In this document: piece after piece, positions 1-6,453 of the stretch
Layout: the number at the start of each line of letters is the position of its first letter
Position numbering within the stretch: the first letter of the stretch is position 1
DNA from: Clostridia bacterium
GTDB lineage: Bacteria; Bacillota_A; Clostridia; Christensenellales; Aristaeellaceae
Reading direction: 5' to 3'
Length of the DNA stretch: 9,031 nucleotides
NCBI GenBank assembly: GCA_017517815.1
Contig: JAFWYA010000097.1
Coordinates: forward strand, 1 to 9,031
The notes under the pieces: model-generated
Databases searched by the model: none
Seen by the model: the letters and a program-made list of their open reading frames with translations, nothing else
What the model was told of the DNA's origin: nothing
Program-made: the position numbers and the translations under genes

Positions 1-17
1 AAGCGTTCTTTAGACAT
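1..17 (-). CDS. Possible start of a truncated minus-strand gene
   Basis: On the minus strand an ATG at 15-17 follows a purine-rich GAGGGAGA and reads M-S-K-E-R before the window ends. It would continue the direction of the phage gene block to the right, and in related phages further replication genes follow the DUF2815 gene. Only five codons are visible and the ribosome binding site is close to the ATG, so this is a weak call and no function can be given. Confidence 0.15.
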
Positions 18-41
18 TCTCCCTCTTGTAATGACGTTGTA

Positions 42-70
42 TTGACATCCTTTCTCTTTCCTGCTATAAT
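42..70 (+). promoter_or_regulatory. Consensus sigma-A promoter of the toxin-antitoxin operon
   Basis: A perfect TTGACA (42-47) and a perfect TATAAT (65-70) are separated by exactly 17 nt. Transcription should start near 77, which leaves a leader of only about 14 nt before the antitoxin ATG at 91. Such a strong core promoter fits an operon whose output is held down by autorepression. Confidence 0.85.
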
Positions 71-80
71 TAGAGCAGGA
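59..80. promoter_or_regulatory. Operator-like dyad over the -10 box and ribosome binding site
   Basis: TCCTGCT (59-65) and AGCAGGA (74-80) form a perfect 7-bp inverted repeat around an 8-nt AT-rich centre that contains most of the -10 box. RelB/DinJ antitoxins usually repress their own operon by binding such a dyad through a ribbon-helix-helix dimer. The position, which would block RNA polymerase, and the symmetry suggest the autoregulatory operator. Binding itself is inferred. Confidence 0.6.
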
Positions 81-90
81 GGTGTTGTTC

Positions 91-408
91 ATGGAGAACA
101 TCAATATTATGACCGCACCCAAGACTTCCACTTTCCAGATGCGGATCAATCCCGAAGTGAAGAGTAGTCTCGAGCAGATGTATGCCAACTGCGGCATGAC
201 GCTGACAGATGCTATTAACGTCTTTTTCCAACAGTCTATGAATGCCGGTGGGCTTCCCTTCATTGTCACGCAGTCCAGTAAGGAAGCGCTACGCGACCAG
301 GCCATCGCTAAGCTGATGAGTGAGATTCAGGCAGGCCGCGATTCCGTAAAGTCCGAAAGCGACTGGGTTACCGAAGATGAAATGCTGGCGAGGTATGGGA
401 TCGAATGA
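91..408 (+). CDS. RelB/DinJ-family antitoxin
   Basis: Antitoxin of a type II toxin-antitoxin pair: it is expected to bind and neutralise the toxin encoded immediately downstream and to repress the operon. The 105-aa protein opens with a ribbon-helix-helix type DNA-binding region (about residues 13-51: a beta strand STFQMRI followed by two helices), the layout of DinJ/RelB proteins. The acidic C-terminal half (about 62-105) would wrap the toxin. The ATG at 91 is preferred over an in-frame GTG at 82 because AGGAGG (77-82) lies 8 nt upstream of the ATG, while the GTG overlaps it. The stop codon overlaps the toxin start (ATGA), which gives translational coupling. The family call is firm; the exact subfamily is not. 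Confidence 0.85.
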   Translation: MENINIMTAPKTSTFQMRINPEVKSSLEQMYANCGMTLTDAINVFFQQSMNAGGLPFIVTQSSKEALRDQAIAKLMSEIQAGRDSVKSESDWVTEDEMLARYGIE

Positions 409-719
409 TGAAGCTGCGCTATACGCCTGCCGCCATTCAGGATTTGGATGAGATCGAACAGTACATCCGCGAGGAGCTGTGCGCTCCAGATGCGGCAAAG
501 AACACGATTCGAAAAATCGCCAACTCCTGTGCTCTACTGCGCAGTACATCGCGAATGGGTCTTTCCCTGCAGGAAAAACTGAATCGGGAGATCCCGCAGC
601 GTTACATCATCAGCGGCAATTATCTGATCATCTATGAGATTGACGAATCAATCTCCGTTCTGCGTGTACTCGACACGAGAACGGATTACATCACGATCCT
701 CCGCAGGGAACTGTTGTGA
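405..719 (+). CDS. RelE/ParE-family toxin
   Basis: Small basic protein (104 aa) with the RelE/ParE layout: an N-terminal helical hairpin (PAAIQDLDEIEQYI, about 8-21), a conserved RxGxSL-like central segment (RMGLSL, 50-55) and a C-terminal sheet ending in YLIIYEI and VLRVLDTRTDYITIL (about 73-99). RelE members cleave ribosome-bound mRNA, whereas ParE members poison gyrase. The sequence does not decide which, so the target is left open. The start overlaps the antitoxin stop by 4 nt (ATGA); a second ATG at 408 is the alternative. A terminator follows 23 nt after the stop, so the pair is a self-contained operon that faces the phage gene block. Confidence 0.85.
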   Translation: MMKLRYTPAAIQDLDEIEQYIREELCAPDAAKNTIRKIANSCALLRSTSRMGLSLQEKLNREIPQRYIISGNYLIIYEIDESISVLRVLDTRTDYITILRRELL

Positions 720-742
720 GTCACGTATCAAACCTTGCAATT

Positions 743-777
743 GCCGCGCACCAGACAATCTGATGCGCGGCCTTTTT
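743..777 (+). terminator. Rho-independent terminator of the toxin-antitoxin operon
   Basis: A perfect 8-bp GC-rich stem, GCCGCGCA (743-750) with TGCGCGGC (764-771), and a 13-nt loop are followed by CTTTTT. On the minus strand the stem is not followed by a T-run, so it should stop mainly plus-strand transcripts, just before the convergent DUF2815 gene ends at 789. Confidence 0.85.
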
Positions 778-788
778 CTGCCTTGAAG

Positions 789-1328
789 TTAGTCAAGGAA
801 GTCCTCGTCGTCCTCATCATCCAGAGAGTCGAACTCATCCTCTGCACGAACGCGACCATTGAGAGGTTCGCCATCCTCCCAGAACTGGATATTCTGCAAG
901 CCGCAGGCAATACCACGATTGCCGTTAGCGTTGAAAGGATAGAAGTTGACAGCTGCGCGGATATAGCAGCCGGAGTAGATCGCAAGCGGATCAGTAATCT
1001 TCACGCGCTTGCGATCAACGATGCCAGGTGCTTCCTGACTGGTTGCATTGATGAAATAGCTGTCCGCATATGCCTCATCGTCGGGACGATCGATATCGCC
1101 ATCACGGAGCGGGAGTTTCAGATTGGGAGGCACCTTGCCGCCCCACTTGGGAATACCATTCTGCTTGGCTTCCTCAATGGCGGCGTTGATCTTTTTGAGG
1201 GTATCAACATCGGTTTTGGGAATGATGAGCGAGCAGCTATACTTGGGTTCGCTGCCGTTGATAGACTTCGGTTCAAACACATTCACGAACGATGCGCGAA
1301 CCTTGCCAGTAATGACTTTCGTAGCCAT
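789..1328 (-). CDS. DUF2815 phage single-stranded-DNA-binding protein
   Basis: 179-aa protein that matches the DUF2815 family, whose phage members (Enc34 type) bind single-stranded DNA and are structurally related to T7 gp2.5. Visible hallmarks are the N-terminal KVITGKVRASFVNVFEPK stretch, a central SGCYIRAAVNFYPF strand region (about 119-132) and a strongly acidic C-terminal tail (about 165-179, mainly D and E). Such tails in SSB-like proteins recruit replication and recombination partners. The start is fixed by AAGGAGG (1336-1342) 7 nt upstream of the ATG. The upstream nuclease stop codon lies inside this ribosome binding site, so the two genes are cotranscribed. A role in phage replication or recombination is inferred from family and neighbours. 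Confidence 0.85.
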   Translation of the reverse strand: MATKVITGKVRASFVNVFEPKSINGSEPKYSCSLIIPKTDVDTLKKINAAIEEAKQNGIPKWGGKVPPNLKLPLRDGDIDRPDDEAYADSYFINATSQEAPGIVDRKRVKITDPLAIYSGCYIRAAVNFYPFNANGNRGIACGLQNIQFWEDGEPLNGRVRAEDEFDSLDDEDDEDFLD

Positions 1329-1340
1329 GTTATATCCTCC

Positions 1341-2504
1341 TTAGTTTGTAAAGTCTTCAGCCGCACTAGAGTACGGCTTGCGCGGATCGCTATCTGGAAC
1401 GAGTGTTGGTGCACCTACAGGCTTGATGACGTACATGCCAAGCACCTCGTTAAACTTTTTCCTGCCCAATCGTTTTTCCAGATCGCCCACACCTAAAAGC
1501 GAGGTTTTATAGATATCCGTATAGCCTGCCTCCGTTGCGGCCTTGATCACTTCCGCTTCACTGGTGTATTTGCGATTGGATCTGCCAGCCACCAGCTTGT
1601 AACCGGGCCAACTTTTACCCTCGACAGCCTGTTGAGTTGCGTAAGCCAACAGGTCCTGCACCCAGTTGTTCAGACTATCCGCGATTGGCAGAATATCTGT
1701 TATCTCCTCATCCGAGAGAAGATCCGGCTGACGGAAGTCACGCTCTGCCAGCTGCATATGATACTCGCTTCGTTTTCGACAGGTATAACGCGCTTTGCAA
1801 AAACGGCACCAGTCGCCGGCGCAGAATTCGCCCTTGCCTTCATAAGCCATAAGTGCACGGGGACGAACTTCTTTCTCTGCCCAGCGCACAAGCTCATCCG
1901 CAGCGATCTCATAGGTCGATGTGTTGGACAACCTGGGCTGGACAATCGTGACGCGCACGTTCCGCACATCGTACAAGGGATCGAATTCAAGAAGCGCGCC
2001 CAGACCATACAGCATGAGCTGACTGTTGCGGTGTGCATCCACCCTCACGCCTCGACCACCCTTGAAGTCGATTACCTCAATGACGCCATCTGCCACAATG
2101 ACAAGGTCGCCGGTACCATACCCCTCCGGTACATACTCGCTGTAATCCAGTCGGTGTTCCACCATGATCAGCGGATCAGGGCATGAACTCTTGACTGCCT
2201 CAATGGTCTCAACGCAGAAAGCAACATATTCGTCCGTAACCGTCTCAGCTTCCTGAGTATAGAACTCGCTGTCTCTATGCTCTGCATACTGCGCTTCAAT
2301 CACATCAGATGCCATGTCACCCAAATACCTGTGCAGTTTGAGCTCACAAAGCTCATGAAGAAAAGTGCCCTCCTCTGCATACGAGGAGGGCTTGTCTGCA
2401 AACTGTTCTGACAGCCGGACAGAGGGCGGACACATCATCCACCGATGCGAAGATGATGCGTTCAGACGGGCGTGAGCGCGACCGCTGTGCTGAATCTCAT
2501 TCAC
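1341..2504 (-). CDS. DUF2800 RecB/Cas4-like PD-(D/E)XK nuclease
   Basis: 387-aa phage protein of the DUF2800 type, a RecB/Cas4-like nuclease expected to process DNA ends. Motifs in order: Cys25; EEGTFLHELCE (44-54), with the histidine seen in RecB-family nucleases; GTGDLVIV (130-137) with Asp133; VIDFKGGRG (144-152) with Asp146 and Lys148 forming the D-x-K core; and the QLMLYGLGAL helix (162-171). A later cluster Cys233-x2-Cys236-x5-Cys242, together with Cys25, matches the split four-cysteine iron-sulfur arrangement of Cas4 and AddB. Cys228 is an extra candidate. The start is a GTG whose GTGA overlaps the previous stop, with GGAGG 10 nt upstream. Its neighbour is an SSB-like protein, which suggests a recombination or replication module. 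The Fe-S cluster is inferred. Confidence 0.8.
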   Translation of the reverse strand: MNEIQHSGRAHARLNASSSHRWMMCPPSVRLSEQFADKPSSYAEEGTFLHELCELKLHRYLGDMASDVIEAQYAEHRDSEFYTQEAETVTDEYVAFCVETIEAVKSSCPDPLIMVEHRLDYSEYVPEGYGTGDLVIVADGVIEVIDFKGGRGVRVDAHRNSQLMLYGLGALLEFDPLYDVRNVRVTIVQPRLSNTSTYEIAADELVRWAEKEVRPRALMAYEGKGEFCAGDWCRFCKARYTCRKRSEYHMQLAERDFRQPDLLSDEEITDILPIADSLNNWVQDLLAYATQQAVEGKSWPGYKLVAGRSNRKYTSEAEVIKAATEAGYTDIYKTSLLGVGDLEKRLGRKKFNEVLGMYVIKPVGAPTLVPDSDPRKPYSSAAEDFTN

Positions 2505-2896
2505 AGCTTTTGCACCTCCGCCATGACTGAGGCGTAGTGTTCCACCTTCAGTTCCGTCAGCTTATCTGCGCCATACTTTCGGAGGATGGCTTTGATCTTC
2601 GGACGTTTCTCAGGAGTGGACTGTTCGGCCACATATGCGCGAAGTTCAACAAGCGTCAGCTTCTTTTCAGTAGTTTCAGCTGCTGAAGGCTTAATATGGT
2701 CAAAAGCTTCGTTCATGGCTTCGCTTTCACTCACACCCGAAGCCTTACGCTGGGCAATCTGTTCTGCACAGTCGTCCACCACAGCCTTCAGACCTGCAGC
2801 CATTTCCTTTGCAGCCTCGGCCACAGTCATCATACGTTCAGCCATTGCATTTGCGCTGTCAGAGATGTCCTTTAGCATCTTGATGTCCATGGTCAC
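2501..2896 (-). CDS. Small phage protein of the so-called Rrp5-like type
   Basis: 131-aa protein. Related proteins in clostridial phages sit between MetK and DUF2800 genes and often carry the misleading name 'rRNA biogenesis protein rrp5'. The N-terminal half (about 5-50) is predicted to be a long amphipathic, possibly coiled-coil helix rich in Ala, Met, Glu and Lys. The C-terminal third (about 80-131) forms a compact helical unit with LVELRAYVAEQSTPEKR and ILRKYGADKLTEL. No enzymatic motif is seen and the real function is unknown. The GTG start overlaps the metK stop by 4 nt and follows AAGGGGG; an ATG two codons later is an alternative. Its place in the operon suggests a DNA-processing accessory role, which is inference. 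Confidence 0.65.
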   Translation of the reverse strand: MTMDIKMLKDISDSANAMAERMMTVAEAAKEMAAGLKAVVDDCAEQIAQRKASGVSESEAMNEAFDHIKPSAAETTEKKLTLVELRAYVAEQSTPEKRPKIKAILRKYGADKLTELKVEHYASVMAEVQKL

Positions 2897-4242
2897 TGAA
2901 GGACCCCCTTCCCACAGCGCTCCAAACGGCTACGACGAACGCTGCGCGTATTGGGTCGATAGCCACACAGAAGCTCCACTGCATGCAACAGTAATTCAAT
3001 GCGATCCGTCTTTTCCCAGGGCAAATCCAGTTCATCACGTCCGAAATGTCCATAGGCTGCCAGAGGCGCGTACTTCACGTTGCGGAGGTGGAGCTGCTCG
3101 ATCAGAACACCTGGACGAAGATCAAAGACCTTCTTGACCGCCTTGGCGAGCAGTTCATCAGACACTTTCCCCGTTCCAAAGGTCTCAACGCTAATGCTCA
3201 CAGGCTTTGCCTTGCCAATGGCGTACGCCACCTGCACTTCACACTTTCGTGCGAGTCCCGCAGCGACAATGTTCTTAGCCATCCAGCGTGCAGCATAAGC
3301 GCCTGTGCGATCCACCTTGGTACTGTCTTTACCAGACATTGCGCCTCCGCCGATATGCGCCACAGGGCCATAGGCGTCAACCGCCAGTTTCCTGCCAGTC
3401 AAGCCAGTATCGGCAGCAGGGCCGCCGCGCAAGAATCGACCAGAGGGGTTGATCTGAACTTTGGTTGTTTCTGTCCAGTACCTTGAAGGAATTACCTTTT
3501 TCAGAACCTCCGAGGTAATAAACGCCCGGATTTTCTCTACGTCAAAGCCTGTGGTATGCTGAACAGACACAACGACATCCGTGACCGCAACAGGCCTATC
3601 ACCCTGATACAGCACCGTTACCTGCGCCTTGCCATCCGTCAGCAACCAGGGCGCAGAGCAGATGGCCGAGTCAAGCGCCTTGCAAATCTTCTGTGCGAGC
3701 ACGACAGGTAGGGGCATATATTCTGATGTTTCATCTGTAGCGTAGCCAACCATTATCCCCTGATCGCCCGCACCGATGTCCGCTTTTACTTCACGCTTAC
3801 GCCGCACAGCTTCAGCAATATCCGCACTCTGTTCATGCACACGAATCTCGAGTTTCAGGGACTGGGCGGGATCGTCGCACAGATCACAAATGCCGTAACC
3901 GATCTTTGCCAGCTGCTCATAGATGACCTGATGATAGTTGACAAAGGATTCGGAGGTTACCTCCCCGGCTACAGTAATCTTGCCAGCCGTAGCCATCACC
4001 TCTACTGCGACACGCGCATTGGGATCATCGGCAAGATGCGCATCCAGAATAGCGTCGGCAATCTGATCACAGAGCTTGTCCGGATGACCTGCGCGTACAG
4101 CTTCAGCCGTTACCAGCTTTTCAGGCTTGGTGGTGTCTGCAATGACGCTTAAGTCGAGCAAACGGCCTACACCGCAGTTTCTCTTTCTGCATGCTCTCCC
4201 GCACATGGGGAAAGCGCGTGGGCTTTTCTTGTACTTGCCCAT
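2893..4242 (-). CDS. metK: S-adenosylmethionine synthetase (methionine adenosyltransferase), phage-type
   Basis: Makes S-adenosylmethionine from methionine and ATP. All key motifs are present: AGHPDKLCDQIADAIL (51-66) with the catalytic His, GAGDQGIMVGYATDET (157-172), the P-loop-like GGGAMSGKD (298-306; Met replaces the usual Phe) followed by STKVDRTGAY, and the C-terminal DLPWEKTD (406-413). The start at 4242 is set by AAGGAGG (4249-4255) 6 nt upstream. The reading frame runs further up but would overlap the preceding gene. Compared with cellular MetK (about 380-400 aa) it has roughly 40 extra N-terminal residues, rich in Arg and Cys (Cys14, 18, 23), and a basic tail of about 30 residues. 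In a phage it probably feeds a DNA methyltransferase or offsets host restriction; no methyltransferase lies in the window, so this role is inference. Confidence 0.92.
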   Translation of the reverse strand: MGKYKKSPRAFPMCGRACRKRNCGVGRLLDLSVIADTTKPEKLVTAEAVRAGHPDKLCDQIADAILDAHLADDPNARVAVEVMATAGKITVAGEVTSESFVNYHQVIYEQLAKIGYGICDLCDDPAQSLKLEIRVHEQSADIAEAVRRKREVKADIGAGDQGIMVGYATDETSEYMPLPVVLAQKICKALDSAICSAPWLLTDGKAQVTVLYQGDRPVAVTDVVVSVQHTTGFDVEKIRAFITSEVLKKVIPSRYWTETTKVQINPSGRFLRGGPAADTGLTGRKLAVDAYGPVAHIGGGAMSGKDSTKVDRTGAYAARWMAKNIVAAGLARKCEVQVAYAIGKAKPVSISVETFGTGKVSDELLAKAVKKVFDLRPGVLIEQLHLRNVKYAPLAAYGHFGRDELDLPWEKTDRIELLLHAVELLCGYRPNTRSVRRSRLERCGKGVLQ

Positions 4243-4261
4243 ATATTTCCTCCTTGTTTTC

Positions 4262-4729
4262 TCAGCCACCCACCACGGAGCAGCCGGAATGAGTCTTCTG
4301 AACGGTAATATGCGCATTTGCAGCCGAGGTAAGGTTTCGCCATCCAATCAGTGTCTTTCTAAGGATAAAGCTTACGCCCTTGCGGATGCGCTGCCAGAGG
4401 AAGACTGGCAGGAATGTGACCGGCATTTCAGCAACTGCAACGTCAGTCACATACCACACGCCCTGCGTTCTGCGAAGCAACAAGTATATGCCGTCCTCAT
4501 ATCGCACCTCATAGCACTCTGTGTCAAAACTGATGCCAAGCGCCTCATGTGCTGTGATATAAGCCTCCAGCTCCACCTTCATCGCATACGGTCTAATGAA
4601 CTTGGTGCCAAGTTTTTGATTGGCTTTGTGGAGTTTTCTGCACCCAGTGCGGGTGAAATCAACAACAGCACGAGTCGTACGGATGCGTGATGCTTGTACG
4701 GCCGCAGCAGAATTCATGGAAAAAGACAT
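4262..4729 (-). CDS. Unknown protein at the head of the phage gene block
   Basis: 155-aa protein that I do not recognise. It is supported by a good ribosome binding site, GGAGG (4736-4740), 6 nt before the ATG, and by its position 19 nt ahead of metK in the same direction. The first half is basic (several Arg and Lys between 15 and 48). The middle has alternating hydrophobic strands (CYEVRYEDGIYLLLRR, 72-87; VWYVTDVAVAEMPV, 91-104). A hydrophobic stretch (about 101-113) is too short to be a clear membrane span. No signal peptide or catalytic motif is visible. It is probably cotranscribed with the phage genes downstream. Confidence 0.65.
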   Translation of the reverse strand: MSFSMNSAAAVQASRIRTTRAVVDFTRTGCRKLHKANQKLGTKFIRPYAMKVELEAYITAHEALGISFDTECYEVRYEDGIYLLLRRTQGVWYVTDVAVAEMPVTFLPVFLWQRIRKGVSFILRKTLIGWRNLTSAANAHITVQKTHSGCSVVGG

Positions 4730-4866
4730 GGTGTACCTCCCACAAAATCAAGCTGAACGGCTGCAGAGCAAATAGACGATCCTTGACGCTGCAAGAGCCG
4801 GGACATCCCGTAATTCCTTTGCGCCTCACCGTTCTTCGTTTTGTCGGGTGGCCACCTGACGCATTT

Positions 4867-4907
4867 ATGATAGCAAACGCAGATAGCCGGGTCATTACCG
4901 CTGTCAA
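4867..4907 (-). promoter_or_regulatory. Candidate promoter of the minus-strand phage operon
   Basis: In the 229-bp gap before the 155-aa gene, the minus strand has a perfect TTGACA (4902-4907) with a weak TATCTG 16 nt on. It also has a separate extended -10, TGCTATCAT (4867-4875), with only a poor -35 (ATGACC). Neither is complete, but they lie in the right place to drive the operon. A GGTGGCCACC palindrome (4847-4856) and a TTACC-N6-GGTAA dyad (4927-4942) nearby could be repressor sites for the adjacent XRE protein. Binding is speculative. Confidence 0.3.
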
Positions 4908-4958
4908 TAAACCTTCTGATATGGGATTACCAGAAACGGTAAAATCGTATCCCGTGCC

Positions 4959-5318
4959 TTATTTTGCTTTTTTCAATTCAGCACCACTGATCAAGCACTC
5001 GATCGCCGCATATACCATTTGCTGTTCTGCGGGAGGCAGCACGTTTATTCGCTCCTGCCACGAATCACATGCAGCGCTCTTTCGCTCCCCTTCCAGCAAT
5101 TGCGATACTGGTACATTCAAGGCATGGGCAATTTCGAGCAGGCGACTTACGTGCATTTCGCGCACCCCATTCTCGTATTCGCATATAGCAGCAGTAGATG
5201 TCCCTAGGGCCAGACCAAGCTTCATTTGGGATATCCTTGTCTTTTCCCGTTGTTTACGAATCGCTTCTCCAATTCGAACGAGCGTAGGGTTGGGCTGTGT
5301 GGCTTTGGTACCTTTCAT
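4959..5318 (-). CDS. XRE-family (Cro/CI-type) transcriptional regulator
   Basis: 119-aa DNA-binding protein with a classic XRE helix-turn-helix at about 16-76: IGEAIRKQREKTRISQMKLG, then the recognition helix region TSTAAICEYENGVREMH, then LLEIAHALNVPVSQLLEG. The C-terminal part (about 88-119) is a short helical extension that may dimerise; there is no peptidase domain, so it is not a LexA/CI-type self-cleaving repressor. ATG 5318 is chosen because AAAGGA lies 9 nt upstream; in-frame starts further up (for example GTG at residue -7) have weaker signals. It is encoded in the same direction as the phage operon, 229 bp upstream of its first gene, which suits a regulator of that operon or of its own promoter. 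Confidence 0.85.
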   Translation of the reverse strand: MKGTKATQPNPTLVRIGEAIRKQREKTRISQMKLGLALGTSTAAICEYENGVREMHVSRLLEIAHALNVPVSQLLEGERKSAACDSWQERINVLPPAEQQMVYAAIECLISGAELKKAK

Positions 5319-5620
5319 GTTTTTCGTTCCTTTCTTCACGGACCGAAAAACAAAAAGGGCTGGGCTGCCCATCAAAAACGCACTTGAACAGAGGGCGCTT
5401 AAAGCGTTGCATCCCGCTCAATCCCCTATGCGTTCTCGTATGGACAGTCCAGCCCGTTCATGAACCGGTCCGGCTGTTGTTTTGTCATCAGCCGAAGCGG
5501 TTCTTTGTTCATCCAAAGGTCATATGAAATGACCATAGCGGATGAAAGAATCAGCTTCATGCCTGAATCTTTTCATATCCGACCATGGTCATCTGGTAAC
5601 TCTACAGGTCAATAGAATGA
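5319..5620. other. 302-bp gene-free region rich in palindromes and hairpins
   Basis: No convincing gene is seen. Near the regulator gene there are GGGC-containing repeats followed by a T-rich run on the minus strand (about 5341-5365, a possible weak attenuator) and an 11-bp dyad CGCTT-A-AAGCG (5396-5406). From 5456 onward there is a cluster of symmetric elements, listed separately. The region should contain the promoter of the XRE gene, but I found no clear -35/-10 pair. It could also hold operators, a noncoding RNA or a recombination site. Confidence 0.5.
5456..5592. repeat. Cluster of inverted repeats (two large hairpins plus palindromes)
   Basis: In order: palindrome GTTCATGAAC (5456-5465). 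Hairpin 1 has outer stem GAACCG/CGGTTC (5462-5467, 5498-5503), inner stem CGGCTG/CAGCCG (5471-5476, 5489-5494) and a 12-nt loop. Then comes GGTCAT-N5-ATGACC (5518-5534). Hairpin 2 has imperfect arms of 26 and 30 nt (5529-5554 and 5563-5592) around an 8-nt loop. The palindrome GACCATGGTC (5581-5590) lies inside the right arm. The GGTCAT word and its complement recur several times. Neither hairpin ends in a clear T-run, so plain terminators are unlikely. Confidence 0.6.
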
Positions 5621-5806
5621 TTAGTTCTCTCCGAGGGCTGTCACGGCAGTCACAATTTCCTGCCGGTTTAGCTCGTCCAAAGGAATCATGTAGGTCGCGG
5701 GGAAACCGCGCTGCTTAATACTGATGCACGGTTTTCCCCGATACATCACAGTAAGAAAGAGTAGCTTTCCGTCAGGGGTTCTGCATTCCGAGAGGATTGT
5801 AGACAT
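5621..5806 (-). CDS. Small unknown protein (61 aa)
   Basis: 61-aa protein that I do not recognise. It reads as alternating short strands (LLFLTVMYRGKPCISIKQ, about 15-32) followed by a hydrophilic helix (DELNRQEIVTAVTALG, 44-59), so it is likely a small soluble alpha/beta protein. Support for it being real: a TATAAT box upstream on the same strand, a purine-rich AAAGGCGGTG just before the ATG, and no overlap with another gene. It is transcribed toward the palindrome cluster and the XRE gene. Function unknown. Confidence 0.5.
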   Translation of the reverse strand: MSTILSECRTPDGKLLFLTVMYRGKPCISIKQRGFPATYMIPLDELNRQEIVTAVTALGEN

Positions 5807-5838
5807 ACCATCACCGCCTTTGTTTGAGTTGGGACTCT

Positions 5839-5867
5839 ATTATATGGCCAGTGAGCGGCGACCACAA
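5839..5867 (-). promoter_or_regulatory. Promoter of the 61-aa gene
   Basis: On the minus strand TATAAT (5839-5844) lies 17 nt downstream of TTGTGG (5862-5867), which matches only the first half of a -35 box. The -10 is perfect, and the start codon lies about 32 nt downstream of it. Confidence 0.45.
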
Positions 5868-5963
5868 TGGCAAACTTGCTGCCGAACCAACATACTCTTT
5901 GCCGCTTTGTCGAAGGTGGTTATTTTCACCAGAATAGCCATTCTTTCGGCAAAAACCTTGCTG

Positions 5964-5992
5964 TTTACCCACGAGTTTGTTTGCTGTAAAAT
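5964..5992 (+). promoter_or_regulatory. Promoter of the IstA-like gene pair
   Basis: TTTACC (5964-5969) and TAAAAT (5987-5992) are separated by 17 nt, about 35 nt upstream of the ATG at 6028. It lies back-to-back with the minus-strand promoter of the 61-aa gene, so the interval 5807-6027 is a divergent promoter region. Confidence 0.45.
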
Positions 5993-6027
5993 ACTAGTGT
6001 CACTTTGTCCCGAAGGGAGGAGCAGCC

Positions 6028-6453
6028 ATGTCTGGTGGCAGCATAAAAAACCGACGATTACTGATTGACGATCAGATCCCAGAAGAGCAGTGGTCTGATG
6101 CACGGCGTCAATATATTTTGGAGGAAAAGTCCCTTGGCCGAATTGGCAAGGAACAGCATATGGATCCGCGCACGGTTAGTAAACTGGTAAAAAACAATCT
6201 GAACTTTGACCGTGTTGGAAAACACCAATCCCCCTCTAAAGTAGAACCTTATGCAGACGCTATACTGGACTTTCTTACAAGCGGCTGCTTTCAACGTTAT
6301 TCAGGCATCATGACCGTTTCCGAAAAAACCCTTGTTTATATCCGAAGCCTCGGATATATCGGCTCTGAGCGTACCTTGCGCGAACACCTCAAGACCATTG
6401 GATGGCAAGACCTGATACTGAACACCTCCAAAAGAAAAGAACCCGAACGATAA
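6028..6453 (+). CDS. IS21 IstA-like DNA-binding protein lacking the catalytic domain
   Basis: 141-aa protein that resembles the N-terminus of IS21-family transposases. A helix-turn-helix lies at about 26-57 (RRQYILEEKSLGRIGKEQH, then DPRTVSKLVKN). A linker SPSKVEPYADAILDFL (68-83) mirrors the PSKLDPY motif of IstA. A second helical unit TLVYIRSLGYIGSERTLREH (101-120) resembles IstA's ...GYxGSxxxLRxYL part. The rve/DDE integrase domain that should follow is absent: the frame ends at a natural stop, and the next gene is unrelated. No IstB or IS21 ends are seen. It may be an IS remnant or a repurposed DNA-binding regulator; the intact ribosome binding site (GGGAGG, 7 nt before the ATG) and promoter favour a functional protein. 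Confidence 0.6.
   Translation: MSGGSIKNRRLLIDDQIPEEQWSDARRQYILEEKSLGRIGKEQHMDPRTVSKLVKNNLNFDRVGKHQSPSKVEPYADAILDFLTSGCFQRYSGIMTVSEKTLVYIRSLGYIGSERTLREHLKTIGWQDLILNTSKRKEPER

Noticed and set aside
735..1496. Long plus-strand open frame of about 253 codons
   Set aside because: It lies antisense to the DUF2815 gene and to the end of the DUF2800 gene, both of which have strong family signatures and ribosome binding sites. It also begins inside a terminator stem.
1632..2186. Plus-strand open frame antisense to the DUF2800 nuclease
   Set aside because: It is a shadow of a GC-rich coding region; there is no ribosome binding site and no recognisable family.
4243..4347. 35-codon upstream extension of the metK frame
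   Set aside because: It overlaps the end of the 155-aa gene, and the AAGGAGG site points to the ATG at 4242.
4127..4690. Plus-strand open frame opposite the metK start and the 155-aa gene
   Set aside because: The minus-strand genes here have clear ribosome binding sites and fit the operon; the plus-strand product shows no domain.
4687..5463. Plus-strand open frame of about 258 codons opposite the XRE gene
   Set aside because: The minus strand encodes an unmistakable XRE helix-turn-helix; the plus frame has no ribosome binding site and runs through intergenic palindromes.
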